Source: Deltaproteobacteria bacterium (GTDB lineage: Bacteria > Desulfobacterota > Desulfuromonadia > Geobacterales > Pseudopelobacteraceae). From it: a DNA stretch of 8,047 nt. The notes under the pieces were generated by a model that did not search any database, was not told where the DNA came from, and worked only from the letters and a program-made list of their open reading frames with translations. The DNA lies in assembly GCA_016219145.1 (NCBI GenBank), contig JACRCG010000270.1, positions 1-8,047 of the forward strand, given 5' to 3'. The position numbers and the translations under genes were made by a program. This document shows positions 1 through 6,568 of this stretch, piece after piece (the stretch's first letter is position 1; each line of letters starts with the position of its first letter).

Positions 1-31
1 GTCATCGCCCTCTGTCTACTGCCGATCACTT

Positions 32-57
32 GGGGCGACTACAAGATTCGCCCCTAC
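32..57 (+). repeat. REP-like hairpin repeat, copy 1
   Basis: The element has a 7-bp stem, GGGGCGA (32-38) with TCGCCCC (48-54), a 9-nt loop, and a TAC tail. Bases 33-57 match the reverse complement of 4000-4024 at 24 of 25 positions. A looser copy lies at 4084-4110. GC-rich short palindromes dispersed between genes and accompanied by a RAYT gene in the same window fit the REP class. It lies just after the groES stop codon and could act as an mRNA-stabilising or attenuating hairpin between groES and whatever follows; that role is inferred. Confidence 0.7.
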
Positions 58-65
58 GGGCCAAT

Positions 66-353
66 TTATTCTACAACTGCAAGAAGATCATCTTCGCGCA
101 TCATCAAGTACTCTTCGCCGTCAACCTTGACTTCTGTTCCGGCATATTTGCCGAACAGCACAACGTCGCCGACCTTGACGTCAAGCGGCAGCACTTTGCC
201 GTCTTCGGTTTTCTTGCCATTTCCGGCGGCTACTATTTTGCCGCGCTGCGGCTTCTCTTTGGCGGTCTCGGGAATGAAAAGGCCTCCGGCTGTCTTGGTC
301 TCTTCTTCTACTCTCTTTACGATGATGCGGTCCTGAAGCGGTCTTAAATTCAT
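66..353 (-). CDS. groES: Co-chaperonin GroES (Hsp10)
   Basis: This 95-residue protein is the lid of the GroEL folding chamber: a heptameric cytosolic ring that caps GroEL and encloses substrate protein during the ATP cycle. The start MNLRPLQDRIIVKRVEEE is the classic Cpn10 opening. The mobile loop spans about residues 16-32 and carries GGLFIP (23-28), whose hydrophobic residues contact GroEL. The roof hairpin falls around 44-55. Length is normal for the family. The ATG has an AAGGAG Shine-Dalgarno sequence at 362-367, 8 nt upstream. Expression should be under HrcA through the CIRCE element at 402-428. Downstream toward base 1 there is no groEL start within 65 nt, only a REP-like repeat, so groEL is either further away or elsewhere. 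Confidence 0.97.
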   Translation of the reverse strand: MNLRPLQDRIIVKRVEEETKTAGGLFIPETAKEKPQRGKIVAAGNGKKTEDGKVLPLDVKVGDVVLFGKYAGTEVKVDGEEYLMMREDDLLAVVE

Positions 354-401
354 CTGTACTACTCCTTTCTATCTTGTGGTGGTGTATTGATGATGACAGT
401 A

Positions 402-428
402 TTAGCACTCAGGCAGGTTGAGTGCTAA
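402..428 (-). promoter_or_regulatory. CIRCE operator (HrcA binding site)
   Basis: A perfect TTAGCACTC (402-410), 9-nt spacer and GAGTGCTAA (420-428) matches the CIRCE consensus exactly. HrcA binds this inverted repeat and represses chaperonin genes until heat shock. It lies in the groES 5' region, starting a few bases after the predicted transcription start, so it would block initiation and would also be present in the leader RNA. Confidence 0.97.
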
Positions 429-436
429 CATTCGGG

Positions 437-465
437 AATATAAACAGCGTGGTTTCAAAAATCAA
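437..465 (-). promoter_or_regulatory. Sigma70-type promoter of groES
   Basis: Read on the minus strand, a -35 TTGATT (460-465) and a -10 TATATT (437-442) are separated by exactly 17 bp. Transcription would start about 7 nt downstream, right at the edge of the CIRCE element. This is the usual arrangement for HrcA-controlled chaperonin genes with a vegetative promoter. The -35 matches the consensus at 4 of 6 positions and the -10 at 5 of 6. Confidence 0.7.
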
Positions 466-515
466 GGGGGAAAAGAAATTTAGTTGAGGGGACTTCTATG
501 GCTTTTGCCGGAGGT

Positions 516-2915
516 TCAATTCCTCAGCGTAACAACTGTGGCGCCATCGCGCCCCTCGTGCGGCTCGCCGGCCCTTTGTCCCTGAACCAGCGGGTGACGT
601 TTCAGCTCTTCACGCACCGCTTCCCTGAGGCGTCCGGTACCGATGCCGTGGATGACGCGCACCTCGCCCAGCCCGGCTGCGGCAGCATGGCTGATAAAAG
701 GTTCCAGCAAAGTCAGGGCCTCATCCACCCGTAAACCGATCAGCTTCAACTCGCGCTGGTCGCTCTCCTCGATGTCAAAGCGCCAGGAACCGGCCGGAGC
801 CTTCTTCCTGGCATGTCCGGCTGTACTCTGCGGAAGAGACAGATCGGCCAGCGGCACGTCAATCTCAATTCGCCCCGCCCTGACTCGTGCCTTGGCATGG
901 CGATCATCTGTTGACAGCACAACCCCGTCATAGCCCAAAGAGCGGATATGCACCGCGTCGCCCGGTCTGGCCGACGCCAGCGGCAGTAATTCCGGAGACT
1001 CTGCGCGTGGTTTGATCTGTTCGGTCAGCTCAACCTCGGCCCGGCGCAGTTTGTCGATGATCTCACTGCGTTTCTCTTTTTTCAGTTCAGCCAGCAGCTC
1101 GTTCATCTTGCGTCTGGTGGTTGAAATCAGCTCCCTGGCATCACCCCAGGCTTTTTCAGCGGTTTCCCGCCGCAGTCGCTCCAGGTCGGCCACCCTGACA
1201 TCCAGCTCGATCCGCCGCGCCTCAAGGGCACTCTCGCGAGTCTCAATGCTCTTTTTCAGCTCTTCGTACTCGCTGCGGCGCTGGCGCAGTTCAGCCAATA
1301 GCGCCGTAAACTCGCTTCCGGCACTGCCCAGCATCTGGCGGGCAAAGCTTATGACGCCTTCGGGCATGCCGAAGCGCCGGGCGATCTCGACGGCGTGCGA
1401 CTGTCCCGGTTCGCCGACAATCAGGCGGTAGAGCGGGGTGAAGCTGCGGTCGTCGAACTCCATCCCTGCGTTGATCATGCCGCCGGAGCGATGGACAAAG
1501 CCGATGATCTCGGTCAGGTGGGTAGTCGCGATTACCATGCTGCCCTGCCGCTGTAGTTCTTTCAGAACGCCGCAGGCGATGGCGGCCCCTTGCAAAGGCT
1601 CGGTCCCGGCGCCCAGCTCGTCCAGCAGCACCAGGCTTCGCGCGCCGGCCTGGCCAAGGATGGCACTGATACGGGCTGCCTGGGCCGAAAAGGTGGAGTG
1701 GCTCTGCTCGATCGACTGTTCATCGCCGATATCCACCAGCAGCGTTTCCAGCAGCGGAAATGTCGAGCGCGGCCCGGCCGGCACCGGAAGACCGCAAAGT
1801 GCCATCAGTGACAACATTCCGGCTGTTTTGAGAGCGATGGTCTTGCCGCCGGCGTTGGGGCCGGTGATAACCATGACGGAATCCGGATTTGCCTGAACAG
1901 TTGAAATACGTTCGCCGGGGTCTCCCCCCAGATGCAGGCCAAGCGGCTCTACCCTTGCCAGCGCTCCCCGCTTCTGCATCATCATCAACAGCGGGTGACG
2001 GGCATCCACCAGCCGCAGCTCACCATGATCGTTGAGCCGGGCCGGCTCCAGGTCAAACTCCTCGGCAAAGCAGGCCATGCTGTTCAAGATATCAAGCTGC
2101 AGCAGAGTTCCGAAACAGGCCGTGATTTCGGCCGCGTCTTCACGCAGCCATCCGGATAGCTGGCGCAGGATGCGGATCTCTTCGGCTTTTTCGTCAGCCG
2201 CCAGGTTTTCCAGCTCGTTGACAAAGGGGATTATTTCGAGCGGTTCCATGAAGGCGGTTTCGCCGGACGAGGAAACGTCATGCACCACCCCTTTGACCAT
2301 CCCTTTGGAATCCATCCGCACCGGTATGACCCAGCGTCCTGAACGCTGCGTAATAAAATCGTCCTGGAGGAAAATCTCGATGCCGCTGCTCCGGATTATT
2401 TCCTCAATCTTCTTCCTGATGCGCCCGGCCAGGGCGCGTTTGGCCCGGCGGGTCTCACGCAGCAGCGTCGAGGCGGAATCCAGGATGCTGCCGTCGTGGT
2501 CAATGGAGGACTCGATCGGCTCCAGTATTTCGGGGAAGCCCTTGAGATTGGGAATAATACCCTTCAGGGCAGTGATGTCTTCACGGTGGGCAAACTGGCG
2601 GGAGATGGCGGCATAGAGCCGCAGAACCGGAATAAACAGCAGCAGCTCCTGCGGCGCGAGAAAAGCTCCGGCCGGTCTGAGCAGCTCCAGCGCAGGGCGA
2701 ATGTCTTCGAAGCTGCTCAGGGAAAGTGCGATGCCGGATCGTTTGAGTGACCGGATTTCCGCAATTCTGGCTGATGTATCCTGCAAGGCAGCCAGGTCAT
2801 TGCCGGGGCGGATGGCCAGGATTTTGTCGGCTGAGCTTTCGCTGTGAGCATGGCGGGCTATTTCAGCCAGCAGTTTCTCAAATTCGAGTCGGGCGAGGGT
2901 TTCGGAAGCTATCAT
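516..2915 (-). CDS. mutS2: MutS2 family ATPase/endonuclease with Smr domain
   Basis: MutS2 proteins are MutS-like dimeric ATPases without the mismatch-recognition domain. They bind branched DNA and suppress recombination in some bacteria, and act in rescue of collided ribosomes in others. With the ATG at 2913-2915 the product is 799 residues, normal for the family. In order: core and lever region (1-340); Walker A GPNAGGKT (352-359); STFSAQ signature (407-412); Walker B SLVLLDELGAGTEP (427-440); TTHLTE switch (464-469); charged coiled coil (about 540-635); a KOW/SH3-like segment (650-693); and a C-terminal Smr domain (722-799) with HGIGTG (756-761). The usual LDLRG-type Smr motif reads LKLIG here. 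This start fits the family N-terminus (SETLARLEFEKLL), but it lacks a clear Shine-Dalgarno sequence; an in-frame GTG at 3012-3014 has a better one. It is divergent from the dnaQ-like gene and codirectional with groES. Confidence 0.95.
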   Translation of the reverse strand: MIASETLARLEFEKLLAEIARHAHSESSADKILAIRPGNDLAALQDTSARIAEIRSLKRSGIALSLSSFEDIRPALELLRPAGAFLAPQELLLFIPVLRLYAAISRQFAHREDITALKGIIPNLKGFPEILEPIESSIDHDGSILDSASTLLRETRRAKRALAGRIRKKIEEIIRSSGIEIFLQDDFITQRSGRWVIPVRMDSKGMVKGVVHDVSSSGETAFMEPLEIIPFVNELENLAADEKAEEIRILRQLSGWLREDAAEITACFGTLLQLDILNSMACFAEEFDLEPARLNDHGELRLVDARHPLLMMMQKRGALARVEPLGLHLGGDPGERISTVQANPDSVMVITGPNAGGKTIALKTAGMLSLMALCGLPVPAGPRSTFPLLETLLVDIGDEQSIEQSHSTFSAQAARISAILGQAGARSLVLLDELGAGTEPLQGAAIACGVLKELQRQGSMVIATTHLTEIIGFVHRSGGMINAGMEFDDRSFTPLYRLIVGEPGQSHAVEIARRFGMPEGVISFARQMLGSAGSEFTALLAELRQRRSEYEELKKSIETRESALEARRIELDVRVADLERLRRETAEKAWGDARELISTTRRKMNELLAELKKEKRSEIIDKLRRAEVELTEQIKPRAESPELLPLASARPGDAVHIRSLGYDGVVLSTDDRHAKARVRAGRIEIDVPLADLSLPQSTAGHARKKAPAGSWRFDIEESDQRELKLIGLRVDEALTLLEPFISHAAAAGLGEVRVIHGIGTGRLREAVREELKRHPLVQGQRAGEPHEGRDGATVVTLRN

Positions 2916-3011
2916 GTGAGAGTGCCTGTATGAGTCAGAATAATGAATGATTTTCGCAAAGCTTACCGGAACCTGGGGTGTTTTCCAAGTGATATGAAGC
3001 GCCTTAAGAAT

Positions 3012-3026
3012 CACTTCATACTCCTT
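3012..3026 (-). promoter_or_regulatory. Shine-Dalgarno and alternative GTG start for mutS2
   Basis: On the minus strand AAGGAG (3021-3026) lies 6 nt ahead of a GTG (3012-3014) that is in frame with mutS2 and would add 33 residues at the N-terminus. The same Shine-Dalgarno sequence also precedes an out-of-frame ATG (3017-3019), which opens only a two-codon frame, ATG AAG TGA. The extension has no recognisable family similarity, so the conserved start at 2915 is preferred. However, this is the only strong ribosome-binding site upstream of the gene. Confidence 0.4.
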
Positions 3027-3094
3027 CAAATAAATATGATTAATTTTAAATGTGTGTTAGCTTACGCACGATCTGTTGAAGAGGGGGAAGTTAC

Positions 3095-3625
3095 ATGCTT
3101 GTGCGCCATGTGGCAGTTGATGTTGAAACCACCGGCTACTCCGCCGGAAGCGGCGGCAGAGTCATCGAAATCGGAGCTGTGGCGGTGGAAAATGGAGTGA
3201 TCGTGGCCGAGTTTGGAACGCTCATCAATACCGGCACTGCCATCAGTTATGCTGCCTATCGGGTACATGGCATATCACGGGAGATGCTGCACGGCAAACC
3301 GGAGCCGGAAGATGTCTGGGGCAGTTTTCTGGAGTTTGTCGGCGATGCGCAGTTGATTGCCCATAACGCCCCTTTTGACAGATCCTTTGTGCGGCACGAG
3401 TTGGCTCTTCTGGGGCTGGCGTTGCCAAACAGCTGGCATTGCACCGTGCGTTTGGCCAGGCAGCGCCTGCCGCAGTTGCCGAACCACAAGCTGGATACGG
3501 TCTATAGCTGTCTGTTTGGCTCTTTGCCGACATCTGTACGGCGGCACCGGGCTTTGGATGATGCACGGCTGGCGGCGATGATCTGGCTGGAGTTGGAAAA
3601 ATATGGCAGGGGAAAGTCTGAATGA
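3095..3625 (+). CDS. DnaQ-like DEDDh 3'-5' exonuclease
   Basis: This stand-alone 176-residue exonuclease domain resembles the epsilon proofreading subunit of DNA polymerase III. It would remove 3'-terminal nucleotides using two metal ions. All three Exo motifs are visible: ExoI DVETTG with D9 and E11; ExoII HNAPFD with D95; ExoIII HRALDDA with H151 and D156. That completes the DEDDh set. Its length covers the nuclease fold only, with no polymerase, BRCT or GIY-YIG part, so it may be a polymerase-independent repair exonuclease rather than the true replicative epsilon. The ATG is preceded by a GAGGGGGAAG ribosome-binding site about 5 nt upstream. It is transcribed away from mutS2. The 88 bases after it hold no gene. 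Confidence 0.9.
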   Translation: MLVRHVAVDVETTGYSAGSGGRVIEIGAVAVENGVIVAEFGTLINTGTAISYAAYRVHGISREMLHGKPEPEDVWGSFLEFVGDAQLIAHNAPFDRSFVRHELALLGLALPNSWHCTVRLARQRLPQLPNHKLDTVYSCLFGSLPTSVRRHRALDDARLAAMIWLELEKYGRGKSE

Positions 3626-3713
3626 CTTATTCTGTCGTATGTGTGTGGTAGGGTGAATTTATTTCCGACAATGCAGGGGTGCTGCGTGCCGCGCCCGATT
3701 CTGGAGATACCCG

Positions 3714-4046
3714 ATGCATAATCCTGACATCCATCATCGCCGCTCGATTCGATTGCAGGAATATGATTATTCCGTCAACGGGGCATATTTTGTAACGATA
3801 TGCACGCATGATCGCGAAGGTCTGTTTGGATCTATTTGTGATGGTGAGATGGAATTGAATGAGGCCGGGAGGATGGTTGCGGAATGGTGGTTGAAATTAT
3901 CGGAACAATTTTCCCATGTGACAGCGGACGAATACGTAATCATGCCGAATCATTTTCACGGAATTATCGTTATCGCCGATGAATTGAATCACATCACCGG
4001 TAGGGGCGAATCTTGTATTCGCCCGCCTTTGATTCGCCCAGCCTGA
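3714..4046 (+). pseudogene. Truncated REP-associated tyrosine transposase (RAYT, Y1/HUH)
   Basis: The N-terminal residues RRSIRLQEYDYS..GAYFVTICTHDRE..LFG and the segment EYVIMPNHFHGIIVI are typical of RAYT enzymes, single-strand nucleases that process REP palindromes. The HUH pair is H80 and H82. Family members usually run to roughly 150-230 residues and carry the catalytic tyrosine in the C-terminal half. Here the frame leaves family-like sequence at about residue 90, is read through a REP-like repeat (residues 96-110), and stops at TGA 4044-4046. The tyrosine half is not found before pstS. A GGAG (3703-3706) precedes the ATG by 7 nt, so the stub could still be translated, but it should be catalytically dead. 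Confidence 0.85.
4000..4024 (-). repeat. REP-like hairpin repeat, copy 2 (inside the RAYT remnant)
   Basis: The stem is GGGCGAA (4004-4010) with TTCGCCC (4018-4024) and a 7-nt loop. In reverse complement it matches 33-57 at 24 of 25 bases, so it is the same repeat family in the opposite orientation. It lies within the residual reading frame of the RAYT gene. Confidence 0.75.
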
Positions 4047-4054
4047 TTCGCCCA
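4016..4054 (+). repeat. Short tandem half-REP units
   Basis: The motif GATTCGCCCA occurs at 4031-4040 and 4045-4054. A near copy, TATTCGCCCG at 4016-4025, forms the right arm of the REP-like hairpin. These are repeated copies of one REP arm, probably made by slippage or repeated REP processing. The RAYT stop codon falls just before the last unit. Confidence 0.6.
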
Positions 4055-4083
4055 CCCCTGTGTTTTCAAAATGACTTTAACCC

Positions 4084-4110
4084 GGGGCGATCACAAGGAT
4101 ACGCCCCTAC
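4084..4110 (+). repeat. REP-like hairpin repeat, copy 3
   Basis: GGGGCG (4084-4089) pairs with CGCCCC (4102-4107) across a 12-nt loop, followed by a TAC tail. It aligns with copy 1 with one inserted base and a few changes. Together with copy 2 it forms an inverted pair about 60 bp apart, the arrangement seen in bacterial interspersed mosaic elements. It lies between the convergent RAYT remnant and pstS, 20 bp past the pstS stop codon, and may serve as the 3' hairpin of the pstS mRNA. Confidence 0.65.
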
Positions 4111-4130
4111 ATATTCCAATAATCACTCTT

Positions 4131-5096
4131 CTACTTCAGCGCGTTCAACTGAGCATCCACCAGCTTGGCGGTCAGCGGGTCGTAACCATCCTTCACGACA
4201 ACTTCCTGCCCTTCTTTAGAGAGGGCATAACGCAGGAACTCTTCCACCACCTTGGGCAGCGGCTGTCCCGGTTTCGTGGCTACGTAGATATAGAGCATGC
4301 GACTCATGGGGTAGGAGCCGTTCAGCACGTTGGCGTAGGTCGCTTCGGCAACTTTTCCGCCTTCCTTGGCGGAAAGCGGTACGGCACGTACACCCGATGT
4401 GGCATAGCCGATGCCGGAGTAACCGATTGCGCCGATATCCTTGGCAACGCCTTCAACTACGGAAGCGGAGCCGGGCTGTTCCTTGACCGTGTTCTTGAAG
4501 TCACCCTTGCTCAGAGCATGTTCCTTGAAATAGCCATAGGTGCCTGAAGCTGAATTACGACCGTAGAGGCTGATCGGCATGGCCGCCAGTTTGCCGGTTA
4601 CGCCCAGCTGGCCCCAGGTAGTGACATCTGCGCCGCCCCGTTTGTGGGTCTTGGAAAAGATGGCATCGACCTTGTCAAGTGAAAGGCTCTTGATCGGGTT
4701 GTCCTTGTTGACAAATACCGCCAGGGAATCCAGCGCCACGCCGATTCTGGTCGGTTTGTAGCCATACTTCTTTTCAAACTCTTCGATCTCGGAGCTCTTC
4801 ATCTCGCGGGACATGGGCCCAAGCTGGGCGGTGCCGGCGATCAGGGCGGGAGGCGCGGTGCTGGAGCCCTTGCCTTCGATCTGGATGTTGACGTTGGGGT
4901 ATTTCTTCTTGAACCCTTCGGCCCAGTAGGTCATCAGGTTATTAAGACTGTCCGAACCGATGCTGCCCAGATTGCCGGCCACACCGGCGGCGGTGGTATA
5001 CGGCTTGATTTTGGCGTCCACGGTTACTTTTTCGGCCTGAGCCGCTACAGCAGTCACCATCACGAGCAGCGCGGTCAGAATTGACTTCTTGAACAT
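4131..5096 (-). CDS. pstS: Periplasmic phosphate-binding protein PstS
   Basis: PstS captures inorganic phosphate in the periplasm and delivers it to the PstCAB ABC transporter. The 321-residue product begins with a Sec signal peptide (MFKKSILTALLVMVTAVAAQA, cleavage after residue 21 at AQA/EK; no lipobox cysteine). Phosphate-contact loops are visible at SIGSDSL (45-51), GKGSSTAPPAL (75-85) and GRNSASGTYG (179-188), followed by the IGAIGYSGIGYA segment (221-232) typical of the family. Length is normal. The Shine-Dalgarno AGGAGGA (5104-5110) sits 7 nt before the ATG. A PHO box and -10 lie upstream, so induction by PhoB under phosphate starvation is likely. No pstC, pstA, pstB or phoU follows; the downstream neighbours are REP-like repeats and a dead transposase, so the permease must be encoded elsewhere. 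Confidence 0.95.
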   Translation of the reverse strand: MFKKSILTALLVMVTAVAAQAEKVTVDAKIKPYTTAAGVAGNLGSIGSDSLNNLMTYWAEGFKKKYPNVNIQIEGKGSSTAPPALIAGTAQLGPMSREMKSSEIEEFEKKYGYKPTRIGVALDSLAVFVNKDNPIKSLSLDKVDAIFSKTHKRGGADVTTWGQLGVTGKLAAMPISLYGRNSASGTYGYFKEHALSKGDFKNTVKEQPGSASVVEGVAKDIGAIGYSGIGYATSGVRAVPLSAKEGGKVAEATYANVLNGSYPMSRMLYIYVATKPGQPLPKVVEEFLRYALSKEGQEVVVKDGYDPLTAKLVDAQLNALK

Positions 5097-5135
5097 GAAA
5101 TGTTCCTCCTATTTTGTTTGTTACAGAATATGCAT

Positions 5136-5169
5136 ACCATAGCAGACTACTGTTACAACCACGTTACAG
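5136..5169 (-). promoter_or_regulatory. PHO box and promoter of pstS
   Basis: On the minus strand, CTGTAAC (5163-5169), four bases, then TTGTAAC (5152-5158) gives two 7-bp direct repeats in the 7-4-7 spacing of a PhoB site. Ten bases further lies a -10-like TATGGT (5136-5141, 4 of 6 consensus). In PhoB-activated promoters the PHO box replaces the -35 element about 10 bp upstream of the -10, exactly as here. A third CTGTAAC is at 5120-5126, downstream of the -10. Confidence 0.75.
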
Positions 5170-5303
5170 GGAAGAAAAAGGTGGGTTAAATGTTACGGAG
5201 TTGAAGGATGCGCTGTTGCAGGTTGCCAGTAATGTCCAAAAGTCAAGCATGACCCCAGAGGCTGACCCAGAGGCCAAGGCAAACCCGGATCACCTGTTGC
5301 TTG

Positions 5304-6515
5304 TCACAAAGAACCCACCGGCACCGAACGAACAGCAGGCCCAAGCGGCAGCGATTGCTGCGTCAGGCAGATCACTGCGCCCGAACCAACAGGCATCTTC
5401 AGGTTTACCAGCACACCAAAATTGCGGATGTCCCCCATGCCCGGCGATGCGCTCTTCTTGCACTCCAGCGGGTAGATCGTTCCGTCCTGTATGATCAACA
5501 GATCGATCTCTTTTTTGTCCTTGTCGCGATAGTAGAAAAACGGTGCCTGACGACCGTTGTGCCAGTAGCTCTTCAGCAGTTCAACGATAACCCAGGTTTC
5601 CAGGATGGCGCCGGACATGGCTCCCGACTCAAGGGTTTCCGGGGTTGACCACTGGGTCAGATAGGCGCAGAGGCCGGTATCCAGGAAGTACAGTTTGGGG
5701 GTTTTTACCAGGCGTTTGGTCAGGTTGGAATGGTACGGTTCCAGCAGATAGACAATGCCGGAGGTCTGGAGGATGGAGAGCCAGCTTTTGGCGGTGTTGA
5801 AGGCCACGTCGGCGTCGCGGGCCAGATCGGCCATGTTGAGCAGTTGCCCGGTGCGGGCGGCGGCGGCCCGGAGGAAACGGAGAAAGGCCATTTCATCCCC
5901 CACACGGGCCAGGTCGCGGATGTCGCGTTGCAGGTAGGTCTGGATGTAGGAGCTGTAGAAGAGGTCGCGGTCACCCTGTTCGCTCAAGGCGATGGCCGGA
6001 AACGAGCCGCGCCAGATCAGGCGGTACAGTTCCATCAGGTCGAGGGGTGAGCTTGTTTCGGTCTCCTCCGGTAGCGGAAGAAATGGCCGGGAGGTTTCGC
6101 CTCTGCCGAGCAGTTCGCGGCGGGAAAAGCCCAAAAGCTGGAGCACCCCGACCCGTCCGGCCAGGGATTCCGACACGCCCCGCATCATTTGAAACTGCTG
6201 GGAGCCGGTCAGCCAGAAGAGATTGGGAGTGCGGCGCTGGTCGCAGGCCATCTTGATATAGGGAAGCAGTTCGGGAGCGTACTGGATTTCGTCAATCAGC
6301 ACCGGCGGCGGAAAGCGCTGCATGAACAGAGCGGGGTCGCTTTTGGCAAGGGCGAGTACCAGCGGATCGTCCAGGGTGACATAGGTTCGCTCCGGTTCGC
6401 TGACTCGGCGCAGAAAGGTTGTTTTGCCGACCTGGCGGGCACCGGTAACCAGCAATACCGGGAATTGCCGGGAAGCTTCTTTGAACCAGTTTTCGAGAGT
6501 GCGGGTGAGATACAT
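5304..6515 (-). CDS. AAA+ ATPase with DUF4143-type nuclease-like C-terminus
   Basis: This 403-residue protein belongs to the widespread AAA_14/DUF4143 ATPases, whose cellular role is unsettled. Walker A is GARQVGKTT (25-33) and Walker B is VLIDEIQ (72-78). LTGSQQF (102-108) resembles sensor 1, and SLAGR (117-121) precedes the usual LLGFS strand. Residues about 222-262 (GQLLNMADLARDADVAFNTAKSWLSIL..) read as a winged helix. The C-terminal part resembles a PD-(D/E)XK fold, with candidate residues E306, D338 and the ECK triad at 351-353. Length is close to the family norm, and the VPVG ending suggests it is complete. The ATG at 6513-6515 follows a 47-bp dyad directly and has no good Shine-Dalgarno sequence. 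It has its own promoter downstream of hicB. Presumed functions such as DNA or replicon maintenance are unproven. Confidence 0.88.
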   Translation of the reverse strand: MYLTRTLENWFKEASRQFPVLLVTGARQVGKTTFLRRVSEPERTYVTLDDPLVLALAKSDPALFMQRFPPPVLIDEIQYAPELLPYIKMACDQRRTPNLFWLTGSQQFQMMRGVSESLAGRVGVLQLLGFSRRELLGRGETSRPFLPLPEETETSSPLDLMELYRLIWRGSFPAIALSEQGDRDLFYSSYIQTYLQRDIRDLARVGDEMAFLRFLRAAAARTGQLLNMADLARDADVAFNTAKSWLSILQTSGIVYLLEPYHSNLTKRLVKTPKLYFLDTGLCAYLTQWSTPETLESGAMSGAILETWVIVELLKSYWHNGRQAPFFYYRDKDKKEIDLLIIQDGTIYPLECKKSASPGMGDIRNFGVLVNLKMPVGSGAVICLTQQSLPLGPAVRSVPVGSL

Positions 6516-6521
6516 GGAGGT

Positions 6522-6568
6522 CGCCTATCGTCTAAATTGCATAGCTATTGCAATATAGACGATAGGCG
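6522..6568. promoter_or_regulatory. 47-bp dyad, probable operator of the ATPase gene
   Basis: CGCCTATCGTCTA (6522-6534) is the exact reverse complement of 6556-6568. After one mismatched pair, ATTGCA (6536-6541) pairs with TGCAAT (6549-6554), leaving a 7-nt centre. That is 19 of 20 paired positions. The dyad covers the promoter spacer, the -10 and the predicted start site of the ATPase gene, and ends 6 bp before its ATG. Because transcription is predicted to begin near the centre, the RNA would hold only one arm. A protein-binding DNA site is therefore more likely than an RNA hairpin. A transcript reading through from hicB would form the full hairpin. Confidence 0.75.

Noticed and set aside
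429..515. Intrinsic terminator after mutS2
   Set aside because: No stem followed by a U-run is visible on the minus strand. Read-through from mutS2 toward groES cannot be excluded.
2032..2616. 194-codon open frame on the plus strand
   Set aside because: It is antisense to mutS2, whose motifs run through the same bases. The composition is serine/arginine-rich with no recognisable domain.
3626..3713. Terminator or small gene between the exonuclease and RAYT genes
   Set aside because: No convincing hairpin, promoter or coding frame is visible in these 88 bases.
4016..4054. Possible CRISPR-like direct repeats
   Set aside because: The units are 10 bp with 4-5 bp gaps, without spacers of normal size or cas genes. 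They are better explained as REP arms.
5170..5303. Small gene or second repeat of the 47-bp dyad downstream of the ATPase gene
   Set aside because: No TATCGTCTA-like arm is present and no coding frame is supported. Only a weak local duplication (CCCAGAGG twice near 5255-5275) was seen.
5114..5494. 126-codon open frame on the plus strand covering the pstS promoter and the end of the ATPase gene
   Set aside because: It overlaps the PHO box and then the coding sequence of the ATPase. The product is low complexity with no family resemblance.
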